Source: Chinchilla lanigera
Taxonomy: Eukaryota > Chordata > Mammalia > Rodentia > Chinchillidae
DNA: 64,000 nt
Reading direction: 5' to 3'
NCBI RefSeq assembly: GCF_000276665.1
Contig: NW_004955425.1
Span: 25,261,844 to 25,325,843 of the forward strand
Below, in pieces: positions 25,252-37,117 of the stretch (its first letter is position 1; each line of letters begins with the position of its first letter). Both the position numbers and the translations under genes were made by a program. Below the pieces are notes generated by a model, which saw only the letters and a list, made by a program, of their open reading frames with translations, was not told the DNA's origin and did not search any database.

Positions 25252-26394
25252 AGAAGAAAAATTATTTTCATACAAAGGTAGATTACACAGTTGACCTTAA
25301 AAAGATAATAGAACATGAAGCAAGAATTCTGGAATGTTGCCTTAGTTTTTTAAGTTTAGGTAGCATTAATTCCTTCGCAACCTTAAATGAATTTAGGAGT
25401 TAATAAATTTAACAGTTTGATTTTTTTTGAAGCCCAGCCTTAGTTAATGAGAGAGCATTTCTTTTTTTTTTCTTGGTATTGATTATAAACTTTGCTTCTT
25501 GTAGCTATTTTTAAAAGATAATGTGTCCTCAGTCTCTCTTTAGACTTCCTTTTTTCCTTAAAAAATTACTAATTTTTTCTTTTGATGCCATTCCAGAAGC
25601 TGTGAATTCCTACAATATCAAATTTAAGATATAGTTTTACTATATTGAAAATGTTTTGAATGTTAATATCATTTGCATAAATAGTTTTATTTGCTAAATA
25701 AATAAGCATAGAAGCTTTATGTTTCTTATACCTAGAAGAATATTTGCCTGTTAGAATAATATCATAGGTAGACAAACAGTTAATTGTATTTTAGGAGTTG
25801 GAGTACTGAGGATAGAAAATATCTTTGCAAATATTTTCTGTAATATATCATGTGTAATTTTAATGATTCCTTATTTTTTTACTGAGAATGAAGTAACTTA
25901 AAACAATTTCTAGGTGTTTCTATTGATGTGGTACACATGTATAAACACAGTATTGTCTCCCTGGTATGAGAAACTGAAAGAATAAATAAGGACCAAAATG
26001 TACAATAGATATTGTGAAATGGGAAGAAACTGTTCAAAAGGAAAAAGGAACTAGAGTGAGGGAAGGGGGAGAGGAAGGGAGAGGAAAGGAATAAAATATA
26101 TAAGAGAGTTATACTACTAGTTTCTCTTTGTTCATTGAAAAGAAGGATTTGTGGTAATAATATGGTTTGGAGAATTTTTTATGCCTATGTCTTATACTCT
26201 GAGTAATTACTTTGAAGATAATAATACACAATATATTAACTATTGTTCTATTATTTTGTTACAAAATTTTATTTTTTCTATTGATGTGATGCCAAAAATA
26301 ACTAGGTATTATTTTCCCTCTTAAACTTAGTAAGGCTGAAATTATACATAGTACAGTTTTTTATTCCTTTGTTTACAGTACTGATTTCTATTTT

Positions 26395-26480
26395 TATTTT
26401 TTGGGGGGTACTGGGAACTGAACTCAGGACCTTGCACTTGCCAGGCAGGCACCTGTGCCGCTAAGCTATACCTCTGCCCC
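26395..26480 (-). mobile_element. ID SINE
   Basis: GGTACTGGGAACTGAACTCA to CTAAGCTATACCTCTGCCCC; a similar TACTG...TTTCTA stretch on both sides may be the target duplication. Confidence 0.78.
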
Positions 26481-26989
26481 CTACTGTGCTAATTTCTAAT
26501 ATTTTTAAAAGAAAATTTAATGTGTGGGAAGCCTAGACTCCACTGAAATGATTAAAAGCTATTAAATGTGAGTACCTGTTTAAAACCATCAGAAGCATGA
26601 TATTATATCAAATCCACAGAAGCATTTGATTCACTTTGTTTTTTAAAAGTAGAGATTTGGATTACTTATTTTAAGGTATTTTGAAGTTATTTTTATTCAC
26701 ATATTCTTTTGTCCATATTATTAGTGCTTTGTTTATATTAAGGAGGCTGGAATATAAAATTGATGCTCAGAAAAGTACCAGTTCCATTACAAGAAATAAA
26801 AGTACTGTATTATCAGTGCTGCGTCTGCACCCAAGTGACCCAGAATTCCAGTTTTCTTTGCAGTGTAATGGTCAACTGATAAAAATCACCTCTTCGTCCC
26901 ATAAGCTGTCAGGGTGGATACAAAAGTGAAAAAGATAGCACTCAGCTTCCAGAAAGATCTAAATCAAGTACTAATTATAAAACACTAGC

Positions 26990-27180
26990 TGTTATAATTC
27001 AGTGGGAATTCCTGTCATTGTGAGAGGAGGGAGGGGAAAGGGATGAAGAGAACATTGAGAAGTGTCCTGTACATTTACCAACTCGCTGTGAGGAATGTAA
27101 TCATTACGTATTGCAAACATGGACTAACCCAGAAAGGAGGGGATAAAAGAAAGAAGGAAAGACAGAAAGAAGAATACAGT
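26990..27180 (+). mobile_element. LINE-1 3' UTR fragment
   Basis: Purine-rich AGAGGAGGGAGGGGAAAGG, then ACATTTACCAACTCGCTGTG and GTAATCATTACGTATTGCAA, matching the tails at 24600 and 56440. Confidence 0.65.
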
Positions 27181-27299
27181 GACAAACGGCCTGGCATAAT
27201 AGGAAAAGCTTCATGGGACAGTGATATATTAGCTATGTCACAATAAGTGACTCATTTATAAAGAACTAGTCCTGGAAATTCTCGTAATATTTTTTGCTT

Positions 27300-27610
27300 T
27301 GTCCAATCCATTTTTAAAAATTCTAATAGTACATACATAATGTGGAATTTGCCAATATAATCATGTTGAAGTATACAGTTCTGTGGCATTAAGTGTTTTA
27401 ACACATTAAGTGTTATAACAACACTTGTGTGTTGTTCAGCTATCACCACCCTATATCATCAGAACTTTCTCATCCTTCCTGGTTGAAATTCTGTTGTACT
27501 CCTTAACTACTGAATGTCTGTTCTTCTTCTTCCAGCCTTTGGTAATCACTGCTCTATTTTCTGTTTCTATGAATTTGGTCAGTTTAGGTAGTTTTCCTAT
27601 TATTAAACAC
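27300..27610 (-). mobile_element. LINE-1 3' region
   Basis: On the plus strand AAGTATACAGTTCTGTGGCA, CAGCTATCACCACC and CCTTTGGTAATCACTGCTCT are the complement of an older L1 3' UTR. Confidence 0.65.
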
Positions 27611-27823
27611 TCCCACAACCTGCTGGTCTAGCACACAGTAGGTATTCAATAAATATCTAAATTAAAGGACAACTAGGAATTGAAAGGCATTGCTTGTATC
27701 AATTACTGTAGTGTTCCTTGTGTGAACCCAAACTGCTAATTATTGTTGTAATTTTGTTTATTTCTTTTTCTCTTAAATATTTTTTATTTAAATTCTTCTT
27801 CATGTAGCTTATTTTCTTTTTAG

Positions 27824-27931
27824 ACTGAATCAGGATATGGATCTGAATCCAGCTTGCGTCGACATGGCTCAATGGTGTCACTGGTGTCTGGAGCAAGTGG
27901 CTATTCTGCAACATCCACCTCTTCATTCAAG
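27824..27931 (+). CDS. CERT1: CERT1 exon: serine-repeat motif
   Basis: This 108-base, phase 0-0 exon encodes 36 residues, [20 protein letters not shown] followed by [16 protein letters not shown], about residues 117-152. It is the serine-repeat motif (SRM) just after the PH domain. In the CERT family, Ser132 (the Ser of RRHGS) is phosphorylated by protein kinase D, and casein kinase 1 gamma 2 then multiply phosphorylates the repeat, which lowers PI4P binding and ceramide transfer. All these Ser/Thr positions are intact. Acceptor ttttag, donor AAG|gtttgt. The region is also a known hotspot for dominant CERT1 missense disease in humans. Confidence 0.97.
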
Positions 27932-28846
<915 letters not shown>

Positions 28847-29211
28847 TAATTAGGCTATTACCACTATTTTTACTTGGAGAATGAATGGATTTAAAGCTTC
28901 TTGATCTTAACGGGTAATGTCTTTAAGTAATAAAGGTAATTATAGTCACTTTTGCTTCAAACTCCTAGTATAACAGATTTTGGAGTCCACATAACTTCAG
29001 GACTTTAATAACACATACTCATTTCTGATCATCCGTACCAGATGCCATTCAGACTTCTAAATGACACTTTTTATTCTGTTAAAAAAATGGTATCTGATAT
29101 CTTGATAATATGAAATGTCTCACATTTTTATGTCTAATAAATTTGCCCCTTGATAAGTCTTAGAGAAGACAGCATTTATTCATTTCTCCATATCTGGAAT
29201 CAGTTCACAGA

Positions 29212-29396
29212 TTTCTTCTTCTGTCTCCCTTCCTCCCACTGTTCTTTCTCCTTTCTTTCACTGTCTTTGCCTTGACTGCCTGCCTCCTTGCCTACCTGCC
29301 TATCTCTCTGTCTCTGTCCCTGTCCCTGTCTCTGTGTCTGTCTCTCTCTCTCTCTCTCTTTCTCTCTCCCTCCCTCCCTCCCTCCCTCCCTCCCTC
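29212..29396. repeat. CT-rich compound microsatellite
   Basis: CTGC, CTGTC, TC and CCCT units in succession, almost purely pyrimidine on the plus strand from 29330 to 29396. Confidence 0.9.
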
Positions 29397-29704
29397 ATGT
29401 TCCTCCCCTACCACCCTTTTGCTCATGGAGAAAGAACCCAGTAATGAAGTACTGTCTTTGTGAACTCTGTTTGCCTTTGTCTGTTTTATTTCTTAGGTCT
29501 GTCTCCTTATCTGTAGAGTCTACTGGTCTCCCTTTGGGTTCCCTATCCTTTTTATACAGTTTAAAAACTCCAGGGCAGTGAGCTGGAGCAGTCATTAAGC
29601 TCATACCATTTGTTGTTCCAGTTCTCAGGGATCACTGCCTTTTTTACTTGATACTTAGATTCTTGAAAATCATTGTCTTCAAATGTTTTGTCAAGTTTTT
29701 TAGA

Positions 29705-29845
29705 TTTTTTTTTTTTGTCTTTTTGAAACAGGGCCTCATTAGCCAGTTCAGGCTGATCTTGAACTTATTTTGTAGCCCAGGCTGGCCTGGAACTCACAGC
29801 AATCCTCCTTCGCCAGCCTCCCCCATGCTGGGATTACAGACAGCC
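29705..29845 (-). mobile_element. B1-like SINE
   Basis: T-run, GAAACAGGGCCTCATTAGCC, then CATGCTGGGATTACAGACAG. Confidence 0.82.
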
Positions 29846-30022
29846 TAAATTTATATTAGAGTGTACATTCAATCCTTATTATTTATTCTTGCTGAGAAAC
29901 AAAAAGTCCTCTTAAAGTAGTACTTTTGTCCAAATTAAGTAGCCTTGGAATTCTTTATTTTTAATATCTTGTTTTTGTTTTTTTAACATTTGATAATTTT
30001 CTTTAAAAATAAATCCACCTGA

Positions 30023-30190
30023 GCCACGCATGGTGGCGGCGCCTGTATTCCCAGCACTTGGGAGGCTGAGACAGGAGGATCGCTAGGAGTTTGAGACTAG
30101 CTTGCGATACATAATGAGTTCAAAGCCAGCCTGAGTTACATAGTAAGACCCTGTCTCAAAAAATAATAATAAAAGAAAATAAAAAAGAAA
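30023..30190 (+). mobile_element. B1-like SINE
   Basis: CACGCATGGTGGCGGCGCCT start, AGACCCTGTCTC and an A-rich tail. AAATCCACCTGA before and AAATCCAACTGA after form a near-perfect target duplication. Confidence 0.86.
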
Positions 30191-30233
30191 TCCAACTGAC
30201 CTAAGACTGTACCTCTTTTATCAGAATAAGCAG

Positions 30234-30411
30234 TTTTTTGGGGTTTTTGTTTGGTTTTTGTCTTTTTTCAGGCAGGGTCTCCCTATGCAGTTCAGGCTGT
30301 CCTTGAGCTCACTTTGTAGCCCAGGTTGGTCTTGAACTCACAATGATCCTCCTGCCTCAGCACCCCTGGGACTGAGTGCTGGAATTACAGGCATGTGCCA
30401 CCACGCCCAGC
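30234..30411 (-). mobile_element. B1-like SINE
   Basis: GGCAGGGTCTCCCTATGCAG to CACCACGCCCAGC on the complement. A small internal insertion (CCCTGGGACTG) is present. Confidence 0.85.
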
Positions 30412-30701
30412 CCAGATTAAACAGTTTATATTACCTTTTTTCCTTGAAAATTAGCCCGTTAAACAAAAACATGATGTACATAGAGATGGGTTTTGTCTAA
30501 TCTTTCAGTGATCCAATAGTGTTACAGTAATGTTAACAGTATTTGAGTATTGCCAATAATGTTACAATATTTGAAGGACACAAGTTATGATGGAGGAAGT
30601 AGAGGTTAGTCCTTTAGGTCTTGATACTCTAGTAGTTGCCAAAGTAGGTTGCCTGTTACCTAAATACATTATTTGATTTAAAAATCAAGACGTGTATACC
30701 T

Positions 30702-30801
30702 GGGGCTGGGGATCTAGCTCAGCGGCAAAAGCGCCTGCCTGGCAAGCGCAAGGTCGTGAGTTCGGGTCCCGGTACCGGAGAAAAAAAAAAAAAAAAAAAA
30801 A
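30702..30801 (+). mobile_element. Young ID SINE with perfect target duplication
   Basis: GGGGCTGGGGATCTAGCTCA with A box TAGCTCAGCGG, and B-box-like GAGTTCGGGTCCC, then about 23 A. The 14-base duplication AAGACGTGTATACC is perfect at 30687-30700 and 30802-30815. One of the best preserved elements of the window. Confidence 0.93.
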
Positions 30802-31300
30802 AAGACGTGTATACCATATTAAAAGTTAAGTTCTTCTAACCGTGCTCTTCTATTTATAATTAATTTAGTGACTTGAGATTAATCTAAAAAAATTAGATTA
30901 CTTAACATTTTTTACCTTTTGTTTCCTCAGCTGTAAAAGTAATGTTATGTCCAGCACATGTGATTGTGAAAATTAAATAAGAATATGTATATCAGCACTG
31001 TTTAACAGCAAAAACTTAAGTAGTAGCTGCTGTTATTAATATGGTTAAATTTGGGTTGTTGCAGCAATAAAGAAGGCAGGAATGTACAAGTTCCAAATAT
31101 GAGATTTAGCAGAACAGATTTGAGTCTTGGTAAAGGAGATGGAGAGGCAGGATTTGTATTAGAATATGGTTTCAAACAATGTCACCTACCCCTCAGGTTC
31201 CTTAGTGATGCACAAGGAGTGCTTTGTTGCCACTGTGTTAGCATAACTCGTATTTCATCAGTTTTGCAGTACTGAGTATTGGGCATTAAAAAAATAGTAA

Positions 31301-31480
31301 CTAGACATGGTGGCATGTGCCTATAATCCCAGCATGCTGGGAGGCTGAGGTAGGAAGATCACAAGTTGGAGCCCAGCCTGAGCAACTTAGCAGACCCTAT
31401 CTCAGTGTAGAAGATAAAGAAGGGCTGGGGTTATAGCTCAGTATGAAGGCCCTGGGTTCAATCCCCCATACTGAGGGAGG
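31301..31480 (+). mobile_element. B1+ID composite SINE
   Basis: A B1-like monomer (CTAGACATGGTGGCATGTGC to CAGACCCTATCTC) is followed through an A-rich linker by an ID body (GGGCTGGGGTTATAGCTCAG, GGGTTCAATCCCC). Confidence 0.82.
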
Positions 31481-31724
31481 TGGGGGTTATGAAAAATCCA
31501 TGTTTGGTGCTGGTAGGCTACTAGGTGAAGAATACTGAACCCAAGAACAGCTGAGATTAATCTAAAAAGTCAGTTTTCATATTAGTAGTTTGAAAAGTTA
31601 CTTGCTGTTTTAGGTAAGGATATGATTTGAAATGTTTGAAAAAGATTAAGTGTTGTAAATGATTATAACAGATTGGAATTGTAAGAATAAGTCCAAGTGA
31701 ATGTCTGTGTATTTCTCAGTGTTT

Positions 31725-31900
31725 TAAACCTGACCAGGCTTGGCCTCCCAACATCACGGCTAGCTATGAACTCGTCAGTGGATTTGTCTACTGAGTGTCA
31801 CGCCCCCTTGATCCAGTCACTTCCCAAAGCACCACCTTTAAGTGCGTGAGGCTTTAGGAGGACTTTAGATATAAACCGTAATGGGTAATGTCACCGTGAT
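31725..31900 (-). mobile_element. MaLR LTR fragment (MLT1/MST-like)
   Basis: On the minus strand it reads ACGGTTTATATCTAAAGTCC, CTTTGGGAAGTGACTGGATC and GGGGGCGTGACACT, the usual 5' half of MaLR LTRs. The 3' half is missing. Confidence 0.62.
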
Positions 31901-31911
31901 TAATTTTTATA

Positions 31912-32090
31912 GTGTTTTTTTAGTATTTACTCTGAATAATGTTAAATACTTTACATGAATCATCTATAATTTTACAGTAGGCTCATCATGTAGATAAATA
32001 TCACATTAATCCCTTTTAACAGAGGTGAGAGTTGCGTAGAAAGGAATGAAGTGGCAGTGCTTGTGTAGCTAGTCTGTTTATGGAGCTACT
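31912..32090 (+). mobile_element. MIR SINE, degraded
   Basis: AATACTTTACATGAATCATC, then ATCCCTTTTAACAGAGGTGA and AGTGGCAGTGC match the MIR order. Confidence 0.6.
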
Positions 32091-32183
32091 TGGAGATATG
32101 TTAGGTTTTAGTAGTAGACATTCCTTTGGGAACATTCTGTAGGAAATGATGAGGCTGGTATTAGCATTTTTTAAAAGTTGAGG

Positions 32184-32217
32184 TTGTGTGTGTGTGTTAT
32201 GTGTGTGTGTGTGTTTT
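32184..32217. repeat. GT microsatellite
   Basis: About 16 GT units with one TTAT interruption, next to a SINE tail. Confidence 0.85.
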
Positions 32218-32356
32218 TGAAACATGGTTGCACTATGTAGTTCAGGCTGGCCTTGAACTCACTTTATAGCCCAGGCTGGTCTTGCACTCCCAGCGAACCT
32301 CCTGCCTCAGCCTCCCGAGTTCTGGGGTTATAGGCATGTGCCACCATGCTCAGCTC
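32218..32356 (-). mobile_element. B1-like SINE
   Basis: GAAACATGGTTGCACTATGT to CACCATGCTCAGC on the complement; its tail runs into the GT microsatellite just upstream. Confidence 0.84.
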
Positions 32357-32549
32357 CAAAAAGTTAAAGTCTTAACAGTTAAAATCTTACGTGGTAGAAT
32401 GATAAATATCTAAGGAGGGAGACTTGAAGAATGAGGAGCAAAAGGAATTTGATTTTTAAAATAAAATGGATAAATGGTTAGAAAGATGGGAAACACATTA
32501 AGAGTCTTGGCAAGTAGAAATTTTACTAGAACCATAAGCAGTGTCAAAA

Positions 32550-35500
32550 GGCGTAGGTAGGGTCAGGAGGGGCACTTTGGCTGAGGAGTCCAGTGCTCCC
32601 TCAGGCTTCTGTCGAGATACTGGCTGCTTTGCAGCTCAGGCAGCAGGGCCCACAGGGATGTGACCAACCATTGCATCGCCTTCAGTCCCCAGGCCTGCAG
32701 GTCTCTGGGCGACTGGGCAGCTGGGCTGTGGCCAAGGAGGCAGCGTGACCTGTGCATGATTCTGACAAATTTTAAGAACAAATGTACCTTATAGCTCATG
32801 GAAGAAAAAGCACAAATCAAAGCATTTTTGGGTTCCAAGTTGTCAAAGTATGGAGCAAAATCTGTAAGAAGTATGCTGCAGCCAGTGCCAAATGGGACAG
32901 CTGTTAATTTATTAGGAACATCGAAGAGTGGTAATGGGAACAGTTACGTCAAAGCCATGGGATCTGATTGTTCATTGTCCCATTCATTTAACTGGAGAAA
33001 AGCAAGTAAATACCAACTTAGTGCTCAATGTACTGAAGAGCCTAGTAATACTCAGAATTTATATCATAAATTAATCAATCCTGAAAAACATGCTCCTACT
33101 CATGGAAGGCTTGATAAAAATGGAGTAAAAGGAGTTTTTAAAAATGCTTCTTTATTCACATCAAAGATAGCAAAGTCATCCACTATGTTTGTGTCATCTA
33201 CAGAAGAATTAAACCACAAGTTTTTCTGGGCCATCTAATTTGGGTAAATTCACCAAAGACACATTATTGAGAAGGACTTCCTTTGATTAGTGCTCCAAAA
33301 TCGTAGTTGAATGCATTTTATGGCAACCTATGGACTAGCAGCATGCAAAGGGCTAGAGCAAACTCCTGCTTCCTGTGCGACCAGAAGCAGTTCTGGAGAA
33401 AGCTTAGCACAATCCCAGACAATATTAAATCTATTAACTTGTGAGAAAATGGTAAGGTCACAGAGTTTTTCACATTCCATTGAGAATTCATTCCTTCCTC
33501 CTTCATCTATACCCAGGTCACATTCCTTCAACAGAGCTGTAGATCTCCCAAAGTCTTATAAGAACCACACCATTTGTGTGTCCCTCTGGTCAAGTATACT
33601 AACAAGAAGTTCCTGGCAGTCAGAAGTACCAAATGGGAATGAACATTTGGGGTATGGATTTCATAGGCCTACGTTGCTGGTGGCAAGAAGTTGGCTTTAC
33701 CAAATGGCCCAGGTGTAACTTCCTTTTTGGGTTTTAGGATGGTTCATCCTTCTCTTCTGAAATCTAGCCAACTTCCGCTTGCTGGAACTCTCACAGTAGA
33801 TGGTAATAAAAATTCACCTGCTGAGGTGGGTAGAGGCAGAGACTGCAGATTTGACTAAAGACAGCACTACTAAGAAGGACCAAGAACTAACTGAAAATGA
33901 AAGTTACAGAACAGAGAATGACCAGACCATGAAACATGATGCTAAAATTAGATACTTAAGTGGTGATGTGGATTATATTTCGTTGTCTTCTTTGTCATCT
34001 TCTGATAAGAATGATTTAAGTGAAGACTTTAGTGATGATTTTATAGATATAGAAGACTCCAACAGAACTGGAATAATTCCAGAGGAAGTTTCTCTTGAAG
34101 AAAAGCATGGAAGTGTACCATCAAAGGATATCTTTGATTCCCCTAAGGAAAACAAAAAGGACTTCAGTAAAACCAATGATTGGCTAGATATAAGTGTGTC
34201 TGACCAGAGTGAATGTGCAAAACACACCTCTGGAAATAACTTAATTTCACCAGAAACAGATTGCAGAGCTGTTTCTTCATTTGAACTCTCTCCATCCAAT
34301 AGCTCTGATGGGACGTACATGTGGGATGAAGAGGGCCTGGAGTCCATTGGAAACGTCCATCCTGTTGAGAGCTTTGAGTCTTCTGAAATGAACAGCATAG
34401 ATATTCTGAATAATCTTGAGTCATGTGATCTTGAGGATGATGCTTGATGTGGATCTGCCTGAGAATGCACCTCTTGACAAAGTGGAGTGTGATAACATAA
34501 ACTTCGACCAATCAGACAGAAATGTGCAGCAGTCTCAGGAGGGATTTTGGAAAAGGCCACCCCAGAGGTGGAGTAGACAAGAACATTACCACCTCAGCCA
34601 TGCTGACCATTATCATCACCATGGGAAAAGTGACTTGAGTAGAGGCTCTCCTTACAGAGAATCACCTTTGGATCATTTTGAAAGCTATGGAGGAACCCTC
34701 TTTTTCCAGGTGCAGAAGGTGTTTGTAGATGTCCCAGAAAACACCTCAATGCTGGATGAGATGATCCTGTGGCACATGGTCCAGGACTGCACCACCATGA
34801 AAACGCAGCTGCTCAGACTGAAGCGGCTTTGCACCAGCATGATGGAAGTGGGTCGTTGCATGATGTTCAGCTGTTGTTGCCCTCCAGTCCGGAACAGAAG
34901 AAGCTGATGAGACGTATAAGAATGAAGATTTATTAAATGAAATAAAACAAATTAAAGATGAAATAAAAAAGATGAAAAAATTAAACTATTAGAACATCAA
35001 CTGGCAACCCAGTGTAAGTGCCACCAAAAATCAAAAGAGAAAGAATGCACATATGTTGATAAATATACCCAAACACTCGGAGAAGAATTCCTTTTCAAGT
35101 ACTGCAGCCTTCTAGCAGCCTTCCCAGACCCACAGACCACGCCCAGGGAGAACTAACAAAGCTACCACACGCCGAGGCCCACAGTGAGTGCATGGCCCAG
35201 GGCCTACATCAGGACAGTGCACATCCAGATGGAAGCTGTTCGTGTGGCTTGCAACAGGTAAACAACAGTGGTTTAGAAGACTGGCCTTTCCTCTCCAGCC
35301 CACAGTTCGCAATGGGCATGGCCAAGAGTACGCCTCAAGTCAAGTGGACTTGAACATGGCCATGAATGCTCCAGAGCCTTCCCACTTGTAAAAGAATCAA
35401 GCAATGACACGCAGTTTGTACCTTCTCTTCAGACACCTGCCCAGTCAAGCACAGACCAAGCTTTGGGGATTGGAAGAGGTCAATCTCTGTGGGTGGACTA

Positions 35501-36040
35501 CCCATCCCAGCCCAAGTCCTTGCAGCTTTTAAAGTCATCCATCTTGAGTTCTTTGGCATCTCTTCCACATTCTGAACCTTCTCCAAGTAAGACTCCCACT
35601 TCTAAGCAGTCACTGATAGTCACACCATGTAATTCACCAAAACCTCAGCCAACATCTGGTCAAACAAGCCTAGCAAGTCTGAATTTGAAAGCATCTAAGC
35701 TCCCCCTCCCTTCCACCTCTCTCAAACAAAAACAAATGGGCAACCCCAGCCCTTGACCAGGGCCTCAAAACTCAATCCAAGACAAGCATCCCAAGGCCAC
35801 GCAGAGTCCAAATGGCAATTTGCATTCTGGGGATTGTTTGGCCTCCAGTTGATATTCTTGTCTTCCTAAACCAAAGATACATTAAGTACATAACCGTCAC
35901 CTGCCAATTTGTTTTTCTTTAAAAGTCTGTTCTCTAATAGCTTTATGTGCAGTTTGCTACCATGTTGGAGGTTCTATTGAAAACCTGAAAATCTCAAAAT
36001 TAAAATGTGGAAGTTTCCACTAAAAAGAAAAAAACAGCAT
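32550..36040 (+). pseudogene. CCSER2: Processed pseudogene of CCSER2 (FAM190B)
   Basis: An intronless copy of the coiled-coil serine-rich protein 2 mRNA in the same orientation as CERT1. The coding-like part runs from an ATG at 32798 to a stop at 35754-35756. Landmarks in order: start MEEKAQIKAFLGSKL; SSTEELN near 33200; SCATRSSSGESLAQS and MVRSQSFSHS near 33370-33480; LSSLSSSDKNDLSEDFSDD near 33985-34040; SSDGTYMWDEEGLE near 34300; a His-rich YHLSHADHYHHHG near 34590; and the coiled-coil remnant near 34920-35000. The frame changes at least five times (for example near 33220, 33650, 34445 and 34840), with in-frame stops. About 250 bases before the ATG look like 5' UTR and several hundred after 35756 like 3' UTR. 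The exact ends are uncertain and no clear poly(A) tail or target duplication was found. Confidence 0.88.
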
Positions 36041-36786
36041 AAGGCCCTAGTAAAGCAAAAGATGGAGATGGTCTATAAAAATAGGTTGTATTAAAAGAGA
36101 GCCTTCCACTGAAAAAGACTGTTGTGTCTTTGGGAGGCAAAGATTATAGTGAAGGGGAGTAGTTTATTATGACTTTCACCCCTAATCCTACTGAACCAGG
36201 ATAGTGAGGACAATGAAGGAGAACTCCTAGATGAATGTAGACAACTTTCTCATAGAAGTAGAAGCCAGCCTTATAAGCCTCTGGAGACAGAAGGAAAGGG
36301 CAGCAGAAAAAGAAGAATAAATATTACTTAGAGGGCTTAATGCATTTTTCAAGGAAATATCCTTTAATTTGTAAAAATACATAAAGCCTAGAATTCCTGT
36401 GTTATAAGATGAAATATCTGTTATTGTAGGAAAGATAAAGGTAGAAATGGGAGGAAGGTAAAAAACAATATTAAGTTTTCATTGATGATATGCAAAAAAG
36501 TAGGGATATGAAAAAAACCTAAGAAGTGAAGGATCTTAAAACAAACTGTACGTGAAGTCGACTATTTGGAATTAGGCCAGGGAACTAATTTAGGGATGGT
36601 TGCGTTGTAATTTCAATTGGTAGGCATGGCTTTTATCTGAATTCAAAAATACAAGGAAAATAAATGTAAAGAAAAAGATTTCATTTCTGTGATAAATAAT
36701 ATACTTATCCAGACCCAATCTAGAACCTAAAAGCTTTTCAGGAATGGGTTTTTCGTATATTAAAGACTCCCCAAATTACATCCCTC

Positions 36787-36912
36787 CTTAGTTGGGTGCA
36801 GTACTATTTGTTTATCTGTAGTCCTAGCTTCACAAGAGGCTGAGACAGGAGGATCAGTTGAGTCTAGGAGTTTGAGGCCAGCCTGGGCAATGTAGCAAGA
36901 CTCCATCTCTTA
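36787..36912 (+). mobile_element. Alu/B1-like 7SL monomer, old
   Basis: TTGGGTGCAGTACTATTTGT, GAGGCTGAGACAGGAGGATC, GAGGCCAGCCTGGGCAATGT and CAAGACTCCATCTC. Its tail leads into the GATA microsatellite. Confidence 0.75.
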
Positions 36913-36924
36913 GGTAGGGAAAAA

Positions 36925-37005
36925 GATAGATAAGATAGATAGATAGATAGACAGATAGATAGACAGACAGACAGACAGGCAGGCAGACAGACAGACATCG
37001 ATAGA
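36925..37005. repeat. GATA/GACA compound microsatellite
   Basis: GATA units change to GACA/GGCA units and end in GATAGATC; they grow from the A-rich tail of the 7SL monomer at 36787. Confidence 0.93.
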
Positions 37006-37067
37006 TCTCCCCAATAGGAGTAATTTTTTCATGTTTGTTTTCTCTGAAACTGCGTAAGAAATGAAAA

Positions 37068-37070
<3 letters not shown>

Positions 37071-37116
<46 letters not shown>
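37071..37116. repeat. TG microsatellite
   Basis: Twenty-three uninterrupted TG units. Confidence 0.95.

Positions 37117-37117
<1 letters not shown>

Noticed and set aside
29272..29581. Ser/Leu/Pro-rich frames
   Set aside because: Translation of a CT-rich microsatellite.
30702..30780. tRNA-like sequence with A and B boxes
   Set aside because: It is an ID SINE: A-tail and target duplication are present and no cloverleaf with an anticodon arm is evident.
32563..32838. 91-codon minus-strand frame
   Set aside because: Antisense to the GC-rich 5' UTR-like part of the CCSER2 retrocopy.
33973..34560. 195-codon open frame on the minus strand
   Set aside because: It is antisense to the CCSER2 retrocopy and mirrors its serine/acidic-rich sense reading; no independent protein features.
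36925..37005. Regular short repeats as a CRISPR-like array
   Set aside because: Four-base units with no spacers; it is a microsatellite in a mammalian intron.
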